A DNA stretch of 64,000 bases from Saccharibacillus endophyticus (GTDB lineage: Bacteria; Bacillota; Bacilli; Paenibacillales; Paenibacillaceae), in assembly GCF_013185185.1 (NCBI RefSeq), contig NZ_JAAZWE010000003.1, forward strand, positions 372,001-436,000, written 5' to 3'. The notes under the pieces were generated by a model. That model ran no database searches, was not told where the DNA came from, and was given only the letters and a program-made list of their open reading frames with translations. Position numbers and translations under genes: made by a program. Positions 41,981 to 49,317 of the stretch are shown piece after piece (position 1 is the first letter of the stretch; each line of letters starts with the position of its first letter).

Positions 41981-43162
41981 ATGAATCCAAAAGAACAACA
42001 GGGTGCAGGAAGTGTTCAACGAATGTTAGCTACCTTTCAGGTGATCACGGATACGCATGTTCGGGACGAGGCAGGTCATATCCACAACCGGCATTTTGAA
42101 GAAGCTTTGCAGGATATTTCTTCGTACTGCGAAAAAAGCCTGGGGATTATGCATGCCGGAGACGTGACGGATCGCGGATTGGCAGGCGAATATGCCGAGT
42201 TCCGTCGAATTTGGAACGGACGTCCGGCAGGGCTGCCTGAATTATACGTGACGCTCGGCAATCATGATATCGGGGCTGTGTTGTGGGAAGAAAGCGGAAC
42301 GCCTGTCGATCTGAGTACTCTACCCGACTTTGAGGTGGAGGATGCGTTGGACGGTCGTTTCCCGGATCGGGCAAAGGCGGTAGACGGGCAAGCTGTTTCC
42401 GAAAACAATGCGATCGACGTAGGCGAAGTGGAAGCGGTAAACAGTGAACATAGGGCCGCACAACCGCTAAACGCGGCGGAATCTCTGGCTGTAGCAGCCG
42501 CCGAGATGGGATTGGATCTGGCGGGCATGGCCGAGCGTCTTGGCGGTTCCGATGCGACTTCGGGCCGAGCGAGAGAGCTGTGGAAGCGTCGTATGCGCCG
42601 TTTTGCCGACGGGACAGGGGAAGCAGCCCCTTACCACGATCATTGGCTCGGCGGGTATCACTTTATTTTCTTGGGCAGCGAGAGCCCGCATCCGAAGGAT
42701 TGCGATCTGTCCGAAGCCCAATTGACCTGGTTACAGGAACGATTGGCTGAAGAGGCTGCGTCGGATCGCCCGATCTTCATCTTCTTGCATCAGCCGGTTC
42801 GCGATACCGTGGCCGGTTCCATGAGCGAGCAGGGATGGTATGGAGTAAATCAGGATGCCGCCTTGAAGGAAGTGCTGTCCGGTTATCCGCAAGCCATTCT
42901 GTTCACCGGACACACGCACTGGCAGTTGGAAGCCAAGCGGACGATGTACGATGGACAAGGCGTGATGCCGTCCATGTTCAACGCCTCATCAGTCGCTTAC
43001 CTCTGGACGGACCAAGACGAGCATCTGACCGGAAGCGAAGGCTTGCAGGTCGAGATTTACGAGGATCGGGTTGCGGTTCGCGGTCGGGATTTCGTGAAGC
43101 GTTCCTGGATCGCCGATGCGGAATACACGGTGAACCTTCCGGCTTCCGTATCCCAACCTTAA
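41981..43162 (+). CDS. Calcineurin-like phosphoesterase with an acidic insertion
   Basis: 393 aa, no signal peptide. Metal-site motifs in order: VITDTH (Asp24, His26), HAGDVTD (Asp61), GNHD (Asn94, His95), FLHQP and GHTHW. Between GNHD and the next conserved part (HDHWLGGYHFIFLG) lies an 80-90-residue acidic, Ala-rich insertion (about 108-192) absent from most relatives I know. It probably cleaves a phosphomono- or diester. TGGAGGG precedes the ATG at 41981. It follows the SMR gene by 34 bp. Confidence 0.85.
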   Translation: MNPKEQQGAGSVQRMLATFQVITDTHVRDEAGHIHNRHFEEALQDISSYCEKSLGIMHAGDVTDRGLAGEYAEFRRIWNGRPAGLPELYVTLGNHDIGAVLWEESGTPVDLSTLPDFEVEDALDGRFPDRAKAVDGQAVSENNAIDVGEVEAVNSEHRAAQPLNAAESLAVAAAEMGLDLAGMAERLGGSDATSGRARELWKRRMRRFADGTGEAAPYHDHWLGGYHFIFLGSESPHPKDCDLSEAQLTWLQERLAEEAASDRPIFIFLHQPVRDTVAGSMSEQGWYGVNQDAALKEVLSGYPQAILFTGHTHWQLEAKRTMYDGQGVMPSMFNASSVAYLWTDQDEHLTGSEGLQVEIYEDRVAVRGRDFVKRSWIADAEYTVNLPASVSQP

Positions 43163-43182
43163 TCTGTATCGTGAATATTATG

Positions 43183-43219
43183 AAGCATCTGCCGAAATTA
43201 TTCGGTAGGTGCTTTTTTT
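43183..43219 (+). terminator. Intrinsic terminator of the phosphoesterase gene
   Basis: AAGCATCTGCCGAA pairs with TTCGGTAGGTGCTT (two G-U pairs) and runs into seven T. It closes the transporter-phosphatase cluster. Confidence 0.85.
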
Positions 43220-43266
43220 CCCTGCTTAAAAAGAGGTCGGCAGATATAATAGAGAGAAATTGGCAG

Positions 43267-43386
43267 ATGCGTGTTGAAAGGGTAAGCGTACCTTACGATA
43301 ACTCAGCCTTTCTGCGCGCTTATCATGAACTCGACGTGCCGGATGCAGAGTTCATTTTGCGGATTTTTCATCGGGTAGGCATGTAG
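43267..43386 (+). CDS. Possible 39-aa peptide or gene remnant
   Basis: An open frame of 39 codons (VERVSVPYDNSAFLRAYHEL in the middle). The ribosome binding site is weak (GAGAGA). The composition is protein-like, and it could be the N-terminus of a decayed gene. It lies between the terminator of the phosphoesterase gene and the GNAT-Nudix gene; the remaining bases of this gap show nothing else. Confidence 0.3.
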   Translation: MRVERVSVPYDNSAFLRAYHELDVPDAEFILRIFHRVGM

Positions 43387-43460
43387 AGACATATTTTGAA
43401 AGAATCGAGACGCTTATAGGATTAGATCTGATCGATCATTCGAACCAAGGAGCGATTTTA

Positions 43461-44453
43461 ATGTCCGCGCAAAAAGAAGCCAAACAGGTCATAACCGTAT
43501 CTCCCGCACAATCTTTTCAACTGGGGGAATTGCGTCGAATCGCGGTTGAAGCGTTCGCCGAAGACTTTCGCCGTTACGGAATGATGCCGGAGGGCATTGA
43601 GACTATTCAATGGCACGAAAAAGGAATTGCCGACGGAAGTTATCTTGTGATCGAAGCGCAGAAAAAAGTCGCGGGCGGAGCCCGGGTATTCGACTTCGGC
43701 GATGGAACGTTCCGATTGGGCTCGCTGTTTATCGATCCTGCGCTGCATGGACGGGGCATCGGCAAACAGGCAATGGAGGCTATTGAGCGTTATTATCCGC
43801 AGGCTCGGACGTGGTCGCTTGATACGCCTGCCGGAAGCACGCGCAATCACCGATTTTATGCCCATGCCGGATATGTAAAAGTAGGAGAAAGCTATCCCGT
43901 GCAGGACTCGGGCTTTTGTCTGTTCGATTACGCGAAGCCGGAACTCCTCGTCGAGATTCGGGATGCGGAACTGTTCGCTGACCGTAACCTCGATCAGGCC
44001 GCGGACGAACATCGCTTTGCCCTGCGACAAGCGGCTCGGGCCGTGCTGACGGACGGAGCAGGTCGGATGGCGCTGATGCATGTCGCCAAAGACGGCTACC
44101 ATAAACTGCCGGGCGGCGGAATCGAACCCGACGAAGACGTTTACTCGGCGCTGCGCCGCGAAATGCGCGAAGAATCCGGTGCGGAGATCGAAATGACGGG
44201 AACGATCGGCATGACGGCCGAGTATATCGCGGAATATAAGCTGAAGCAGTTTTCGTACGCCTATTCGGCCGTGCTTGTCGGTTCGCCGGGCGAGTCCGCC
44301 TTTACCGAAGAAGAGCAGGCGGGCGGATTCGCGGCGATGTGGGTAAAGCCGGAGGAAGCGCTGCGTCTGATGGAGAATGATCAACCCGGAAGTTACTCGG
44401 GGCATTTTATCCGTTGCCGTGATCTGGCGATTCTTCGTGCTTACCTGAACTGA
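43461..44453 (+). CDS. GNAT acetyltransferase-Nudix hydrolase fusion
   Basis: 330 aa. Residues 1-160 form a GNAT domain with acetyl-CoA loop LHGRGIG (95-101) and HRFYAHAGYVKVGE. Residues 175-330 form a Nudix hydrolase with a complete box at about 218-240 (GGGIEPDEDVYSALRREMRE, then ESG). The two activities may act on one nucleotide-linked substrate or protect against the same toxic compound; this is inference. CAAGGAG precedes the ATG. Confidence 0.85.
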   Translation: MSAQKEAKQVITVSPAQSFQLGELRRIAVEAFAEDFRRYGMMPEGIETIQWHEKGIADGSYLVIEAQKKVAGGARVFDFGDGTFRLGSLFIDPALHGRGIGKQAMEAIERYYPQARTWSLDTPAGSTRNHRFYAHAGYVKVGESYPVQDSGFCLFDYAKPELLVEIRDAELFADRNLDQAADEHRFALRQAARAVLTDGAGRMALMHVAKDGYHKLPGGGIEPDEDVYSALRREMREESGAEIEMTGTIGMTAEYIAEYKLKQFSYAYSAVLVGSPGESAFTEEEQAGGFAAMWVKPEEALRLMENDQPGSYSGHFIRCRDLAILRAYLN

Positions 44454-44505
44454 TTCGAAGCGGGCCGGATGGTGGTCGTATGCTGAAAAAAAGGAGCGTT
44501 CACGC

Positions 44506-44853
44506 ATGAATAAATTCGCGACAATCGCGATCGGCGGCATATTGCTGCTCGCAGGAATCCTATTGTACCTGGGCGTTCATATCGCAGCGGTGCTGCATAT
44601 GCCCAATGTTCACGGTTGGCAGACCCCGCCAGGTCATTATGGAAGCGCAGTTAAGGACAGCGGAGGATACTGGATGTTTGGGCTGGCCATCATTCTGATC
44701 GGCTTGGGGGTGCTGGTGCTCGTCACCGCCCTATTCGATCGGTTCAACGGTATTTGGCGAAGCAATATGAACGATATCCGCCGACGCGATCAAGAATTCG
44801 ATACACGCCGCGCAGAATCCGAGCGGCAGATCGTGGAAGGAGATCCGAAGTGA
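44506..44853 (+). CDS. Membrane protein, 115 aa, two helices
   Basis: An N-terminal helix (FATIAIGGILLLAGILLYLG), a short extracellular loop (MPNVHGWQTPPGHYG) and a second helix (GLAIILIGLGVLVLVTALF), then a charged cytoplasmic tail. AAAAGGAGC precedes the ATG. Its stop overlaps the GTG start of the DUF429 gene. Unknown function. Confidence 0.7.
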   Translation: MNKFATIAIGGILLLAGILLYLGVHIAAVLHMPNVHGWQTPPGHYGSAVKDSGGYWMFGLAIILIGLGVLVLVTALFDRFNGIWRSNMNDIRRRDQEFDTRRAESERQIVEGDPK

Positions 44854-45662
44854 GCATGTCCCCGTACTCACACGCAGCGTATCGCGGAATCGGCATTGAC
44901 GGCTGTCTTGGAGGATGGGCAGTCGTCGTGCTCGAAGCGTTACCCGAAGCAGGACGTCTGCAAATTTGCCGCGCGGCCGTGTATCCGACGCTGTCGGCAT
45001 TATGGGAAGACCTGTCGCCGAATCCGTTATCCGACCGTATCCTGATCGATATCCCGATCGGACTGGCCGAAGGCGCAGACGGAGTTCAGAACCGCGTTGC
45101 GGACCGGAATTGTGACCGGGACTGCCGAAAGCTGCTGCCCAAGCGCCGCAAGTCCAGCGTGTTTCCGGTTCCGGCGCGTCAAGCTTTGCGCGCGGAAGAT
45201 CCGTCGTCCGCCAACGCGGAAGCGACGGGACGCAAGCTGAGCCGGCAAACGATCAATATTTTGCCCAAAATCCGGGAAACGGACGACTTTTTAGCCGCAA
45301 GATTGAAAAAAGGGCTACCCGTATCCGGATTTATCGAAGAGTCGCACCCTGAGCTTGTTTTTCTAAGATTGAACGAGAGTGCTGACGAAGCGCCTTTATA
45401 CGGGAAAAAAGAAGCCGAAGGACAGCGCGAGCGGTCGGGCATCTTGCACGGAGCCGGATTGCCGCATGCGGAAACGGAGAAGCTGTTCGCTCTTTTTGCG
45501 AGAAAGCAGGCGGCCAAAGACGATCTGCTCGATGCGGCGGCGTTGGCGGTTGCGGCGTATCGCGTCGTATCGGGACGCTCGGCGGTCAAGTACGTCACCG
45601 AAGGCGAGCGTCGGCAGTTCGATTACGAAGGCAGGTTGGAAATGAACATCGCGTACGTTTGA
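44850..45662 (+). CDS. DUF429 protein (predicted RNase H-fold nuclease)
   Basis: 270 aa. GIDGCLGGWAVVVLEA and ILIDIPIGL hold the first two acidic positions of the RNase H-like fold; FIEESHPELVFLRLN and KDDLLDAAALAVAAYR hold the others. The family is predicted to be a nuclease but lacks a defined role. The GTG at 44850 is seven bases from AAGGAG and overlaps the upstream stop; an ATG two codons later is farther from it. Confidence 0.82.
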   Translation: MSMSPYSHAAYRGIGIDGCLGGWAVVVLEALPEAGRLQICRAAVYPTLSALWEDLSPNPLSDRILIDIPIGLAEGADGVQNRVADRNCDRDCRKLLPKRRKSSVFPVPARQALRAEDPSSANAEATGRKLSRQTINILPKIRETDDFLAARLKKGLPVSGFIEESHPELVFLRLNESADEAPLYGKKEAEGQRERSGILHGAGLPHAETEKLFALFARKQAAKDDLLDAAALAVAAYRVVSGRSAVKYVTEGERRQFDYEGRLEMNIAYV

Positions 45663-45691
45663 GGCCGCATTTTTCGGCAAAAGTCAGGCGG

Positions 45692-45728
45692 GATTTCCGA
45701 ATGCCGGAAATCACCGTCTTCTTTTTTG
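45692..45728 (+). terminator. Possible terminator of the DUF429 gene
   Basis: GATTTCCG (45692-45699) pairs with CGGAAATC (45705-45712); the T tract starts four bases later and is interrupted. Confidence 0.45.
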
Positions 45729-45801
45729 TGTACATATAACATGGGGTGCGCGGACGTGCGCGAATCCGCGCCGAATGAACGCAAACAAGGAGGAGAAGCA
45801 T

Positions 45802-46542
45802 ATGGCCGCATGGTACGAAGAAAGCTTCGGCGAAGATTATTTGAGGGTATACAACTACCGGGACGAGCAGGGAGCGGCGCACGAGGTGCACGAGATGATC
45901 TCCTGGCTGAAGCTCGAACCGGGCACGAAGGTGTTGGATCTCTGCTGCGGGATGGGACGTCATTCGCTGTCGCTGGCGGAAAAAGGCTACGAAGTCACCG
46001 GTATGGATCTGTCGGACGTGCTGCTGGACGAAGCGAAAAAAACGGACGGCTCGGAAAACGTGAATTGGGTTCAGGGAGACATGCGCGAGCTGCCTTTGGC
46101 GGACGAAGAGTTCGGGGCGGTCGTCAACCTGTTCACGTCGTTCGGGTACTTCAAGGAGGACGCCGAGCACGTCCGCGTATTGAAAGAAATCCGCCGCGTG
46201 CTGCGTCCGGGCGGACGATTCATCGTCGATTTCATGAATCCGCCCCATGTGAAGCGTCATTTGAAGCCGTACAGCGAGCGCGAAGAAGACGGACTCAAGA
46301 TCGAAGAACGCCGCACGATCGAAGACGGATTCGTCAAAAAGCATATCACGATCATCCCGCAAAACGGCGACGGCGGAGAGAAGCGCGAATACGACGAACG
46401 GGTGAAATTGTACACGCTCGAACGATTCACGGACATGCTTGCGGAAGCAGGATTGGAGCTGGAGGAAGTACGCGGAAGCTATGACGAAAAGAAGTACGAG
46501 CCGGACTCGCCGAGAATGATTTTTGTCGGAAAAAGGTTATAA
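45802..46542 (+). CDS. SAM-dependent methyltransferase
   Basis: 246 aa, class I fold. Motif I is KVLDLCCGMGRHS (about 43-55), motif II Asp lies in TGMDLSD, and motif IV is VNLFTSFGYF. RVLRPGGRFIVDFMNPPHVK is the usual post-motif strand. The acceptor substrate is not evident. AAGGAGGAG precedes the ATG at 45802, which is preferred over an ATG nine codons upstream. Confidence 0.88.
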   Translation: MAAWYEESFGEDYLRVYNYRDEQGAAHEVHEMISWLKLEPGTKVLDLCCGMGRHSLSLAEKGYEVTGMDLSDVLLDEAKKTDGSENVNWVQGDMRELPLADEEFGAVVNLFTSFGYFKEDAEHVRVLKEIRRVLRPGGRFIVDFMNPPHVKRHLKPYSEREEDGLKIEERRTIEDGFVKKHITIIPQNGDGGEKREYDERVKLYTLERFTDMLAEAGLELEEVRGSYDEKKYEPDSPRMIFVGKRL

Positions 46543-46612
46543 GCAGGCAAGGTGAGGGTATATAGACCTATCACACAGGCTGATACTCGAAAGCCTTTAG
46601 AGGTGCTTATTC

Positions 46613-47845
46613 ATGACAAACGAACAACATTGGCAGCAGAAAATAGAATGGTTCGAAACGCAATACGCCAATTGCTTAACCGATCAGGAACAGCTGCGGC
46701 TGCTGCTGGACCAAGAAATAGAAGCTCGAAAAAAGGCGGAACAGGAGTCGAAAAACAAAGCGAATTTTGTCGCGTTCCTCAGCCACGAAATCCGTAACCC
46801 GGCCAACGGCATCATCGCGATGAGCGATCTGTTGGAAGGCACGGAACTGACTCAGGAGCAGCGAAGCTATCTGGATATCCTTCAGACCAGCAACGAATCG
46901 TTGATGGAACTGATTAACGGGATTCTGGACATGAGTCGTCTGGAAGCGGGGAAAATGCTCATCGCCAACAATCCGTTCGATTTGATCAATACGATCGAGG
47001 ATTTGATGTACATGCTCGCCCCGCAGGCTTTTCGAAAAGGCGTGGAAGTCGTGCTTGACGTCGAATCGGAAATCCCGCTGTTCGTCGTCGGCGATTCCTT
47101 GAAACTGCGTCAAGTCTTTCTTAATATCGTGCAGAACGCGATCAAATTCACGCACGAAGGACAGGTCATGTTCGAATTGAGAAAGCTGCCTTCGCTGCAC
47201 GAAGATCGCATCAATGTCGGTTTCGCCGTGCGGGATACCGGAATCGGCATGACCGAAGAGCAGGCGGCCCGAATTTTCGACGTCTACTCGCAGGTGCATG
47301 AAGCGTCGAATCATCATTACGGAGGAAGCGGACTCGGGCTGGCGATCACGAAAAATCTGATCGAGCTGCTGGGCGGAAGAATCGAAGTATCCAGCCGAAA
47401 AGGCGAAGGAACTTCGATCGAGATCACGATGTCGTTCGAACGTTACACGGATATTCCTTCGATCCCGTTCGAAGACGACGTGCTGTCCGGGATGCGTTTT
47501 CTATTGATCGAACAGGAACCGATGTCACGCAGCATCATCGCTTCGATGCTGGAAGGATGGGGCGCCTCGGTGGAATGCGCGGAGGAAGCGGATGCCGATC
47601 AAACCGCGCGCGTTCGGGAGAACGAATTCGATATCGTGCTTGCCGATCGCACCACGATCAGCGAAGACGAGGATTTCCGTCTGCTTTCGAATATCAAAGG
47701 CGTGAACGTGTTTTTGCTTGCGCGTCTCGGCGAAAAGGTGGAGGATGAAGAAAGAAGCCGCTTCCGTTCGATCATCACGAAGCCGATTCGAAAACTGCAT
47801 CTTCTGAACGCCATCCTGGCCATGGATAAGAACGTTCAGGGTTGA
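46613..47845 (+). CDS. Soluble hybrid histidine kinase
   Basis: 410 aa, no membrane segment. An N-terminal coiled coil (to about 45) precedes the dimerisation domain with FLSHEIRNP (His58), then the ATPase domain with the N box (IVQNAIKF), G1 (RDTGIGM) and G2 (GGSGLGLAI), and a C-terminal receiver domain (about 290-405). In the receiver the phospho-acceptor position is Asp345 (IVLADRT) and the Lys (IITKP) is kept, but the usual acidic pair near the start reads IEQE. The next gene overlaps its end. Confidence 0.88.
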   Translation: MTNEQHWQQKIEWFETQYANCLTDQEQLRLLLDQEIEARKKAEQESKNKANFVAFLSHEIRNPANGIIAMSDLLEGTELTQEQRSYLDILQTSNESLMELINGILDMSRLEAGKMLIANNPFDLINTIEDLMYMLAPQAFRKGVEVVLDVESEIPLFVVGDSLKLRQVFLNIVQNAIKFTHEGQVMFELRKLPSLHEDRINVGFAVRDTGIGMTEEQAARIFDVYSQVHEASNHHYGGSGLGLAITKNLIELLGGRIEVSSRKGEGTSIEITMSFERYTDIPSIPFEDDVLSGMRFLLIEQEPMSRSIIASMLEGWGASVECAEEADADQTARVRENEFDIVLADRTTISEDEDFRLLSNIKGVNVFLLARLGEKVEDEERSRFRSIITKPIRKLHLLNAILAMDKNVQG

Positions 47846-47850
47846 AAGGA

Positions 47851-48858
47851 ATGACGCAAAGCCAAATGAGCAAATCACGAATAACCGCGTACGGCGAATT
47901 TACCCGCGTGCGGATGGAAATGGCTTTTCCGCTGCGTTGGGAAAACAGTTACGTGCTGCAAGGCGAAGACGGCTGGACCGTCGTCGATCCGGGTCCGCGC
48001 TCGCCTGAGAACGAAGCAGCCTGGGACGGAGCATTGAACGAACTGGGCATTCGCGCGACAGATATCTCTTCGATCGTGCTGACCCATCATCACCCGGATC
48101 ATTACGGATTGTCCGGTTGGCTTCAGCAGCGAAGCGAAGCGCAAGTCTGGATGTCGAAAGCGGCTAGCGAAGCGGCGTGGCGCAATTGGGGCAGTGCGCA
48201 GCAAGAGTCCGGCACGAACGGGTTTGTCGAAGCATCGATTGCGTTATGTCGCTTGCATGGCATGGAGCCTGAACGGTTGGCGCAACTGCCTGCGCATTTA
48301 GAAGGATTTTTGCCGCAAGTCGATCCGCAGCCGGAAATTTCCGTGATCGAACCCGGATTGCCGATCCGCTTCGGCGGAAGACTGTGGCATCCGATCGAGA
48401 CAGGAGGTCATGCGGAGGGGCATTTGTCTTTTTACGAGGAGGCGACAGGGGTGATTCTATGCGGAGACGCGGTGCTGCCGCGTATCTCGCCGAATATCTC
48501 GTACAGTCCCGGAGGCGACGAACATCCGCTGCGTTCCTATCTGAATGGATTACGTACGCTCGGAGCGTTGAAAGTTACCCGAGCTTTTCCCGGACATCGC
48601 GATCCGTTCGAAAACTTCCCGGAGCGGACAGTGCAATTGCTGGAGCATCACGAGCAGCGGCTGGCTCGTATGGAGGAGTTGCTGCAAGGCGGGCCGCGAA
48701 GCGCTTATGAAATCTGCATTTCGCTGTTCGGCGACTCGCTCGGCATCCATCAGCTGCGCTTTGCGTTGTCGGAGACGATCGCGCATCTGGTCGAACTGGA
48801 AGACCGGGGGAGAGCGACGAGACACGGAGAACGGGAAGTGCGTTTCGGCTTGAAATGA
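47851..48858 (+). CDS. Metallo-beta-lactamase-fold hydrolase
   Basis: About 335 aa. The metal motif is LTHHHPDHYG; further ligands lie in GGHAEGHLSF and CGDAVLP, and FPGHRDPF follows. A C-terminal helical domain (EICISLFGDSLGIHQLRFAL) resembles the winged-helix extension of the YqgX/LACTB2-like group. The start is uncertain: TTG 47842 overlaps the kinase stop, while ATG 47851 and ATG 47866 are also in frame. Coupling to the kinase gene is likely in any case. Confidence 0.85.
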   Translation: MTQSQMSKSRITAYGEFTRVRMEMAFPLRWENSYVLQGEDGWTVVDPGPRSPENEAAWDGALNELGIRATDISSIVLTHHHPDHYGLSGWLQQRSEAQVWMSKAASEAAWRNWGSAQQESGTNGFVEASIALCRLHGMEPERLAQLPAHLEGFLPQVDPQPEISVIEPGLPIRFGGRLWHPIETGGHAEGHLSFYEEATGVILCGDAVLPRISPNISYSPGGDEHPLRSYLNGLRTLGALKVTRAFPGHRDPFENFPERTVQLLEHHEQRLARMEELLQGGPRSAYEICISLFGDSLGIHQLRFALSETIAHLVELEDRGRATRHGEREVRFGLK

Positions 48859-48880
48859 ATCAATCGCATAACCGGCAAAG

Positions 48881-48919
48881 AAAGCTTTCGAAGCCCGATC
48901 GGGTTTCGAAAGCTTTTTG
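48881..48919 (+). terminator. Intrinsic terminator
   Basis: AAAGCTTTCGAAGCCC pairs with GGGTTTCGAAAGCTTT over 16 bp (one G-U) around a GATC loop, then five T. It closes the kinase and hydrolase unit. Confidence 0.9.
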
Positions 48920-49317
48920 CTTTGCTTGCCATCGGATAAGACTCAGGGCTTTTTTCATGCATCCAAGGTCCGTGAAAAATAAAAATCGAAATATCGCGCT
49001 TCGCTTGGTTAGTTCTTAAGAACCCTGTTTATATTAATAGAGTCGACAACTAGATTTACATCAAACAGATTTTGGGAAACCTAAATTAATTGATCAAATG
49101 GATAAAAATTCAATTCCGTATCATGTTCGAGCCTGCCGAATACGGCCGAAGGATCAGGCTCGAAAAACAATTTTCAAAAAAATTTAAAATCATGTGATCC
49201 AAACTTCCGAACCCTGCGTTTCACCCAATGTAAGCGAGAGACGCAAGAACAGACAACAAAACAGAAGAAGACCCAGCCACACCAACAAGATACAAACACA
49301 CAACTGGAGGGATTAAG
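48920..49317 (+). promoter_or_regulatory. Long structured region upstream of the secreted repeat protein
   Basis: No gene. The palindrome TTCTTAAGAA (49013-49022) lies between a TTGGTT and a TATATT that could be -35 and -10 with a long spacer. About 110 bp later CGAGCCTG (49128-49135) pairs with CAGGCTCG (49155-49162), with an inner CCG/CGG. If the promoter is at 49000-49035, the untranslated leader is nearly 280 nt. A CTGGAGGG ribosome binding site ends the region. Confidence 0.4.
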
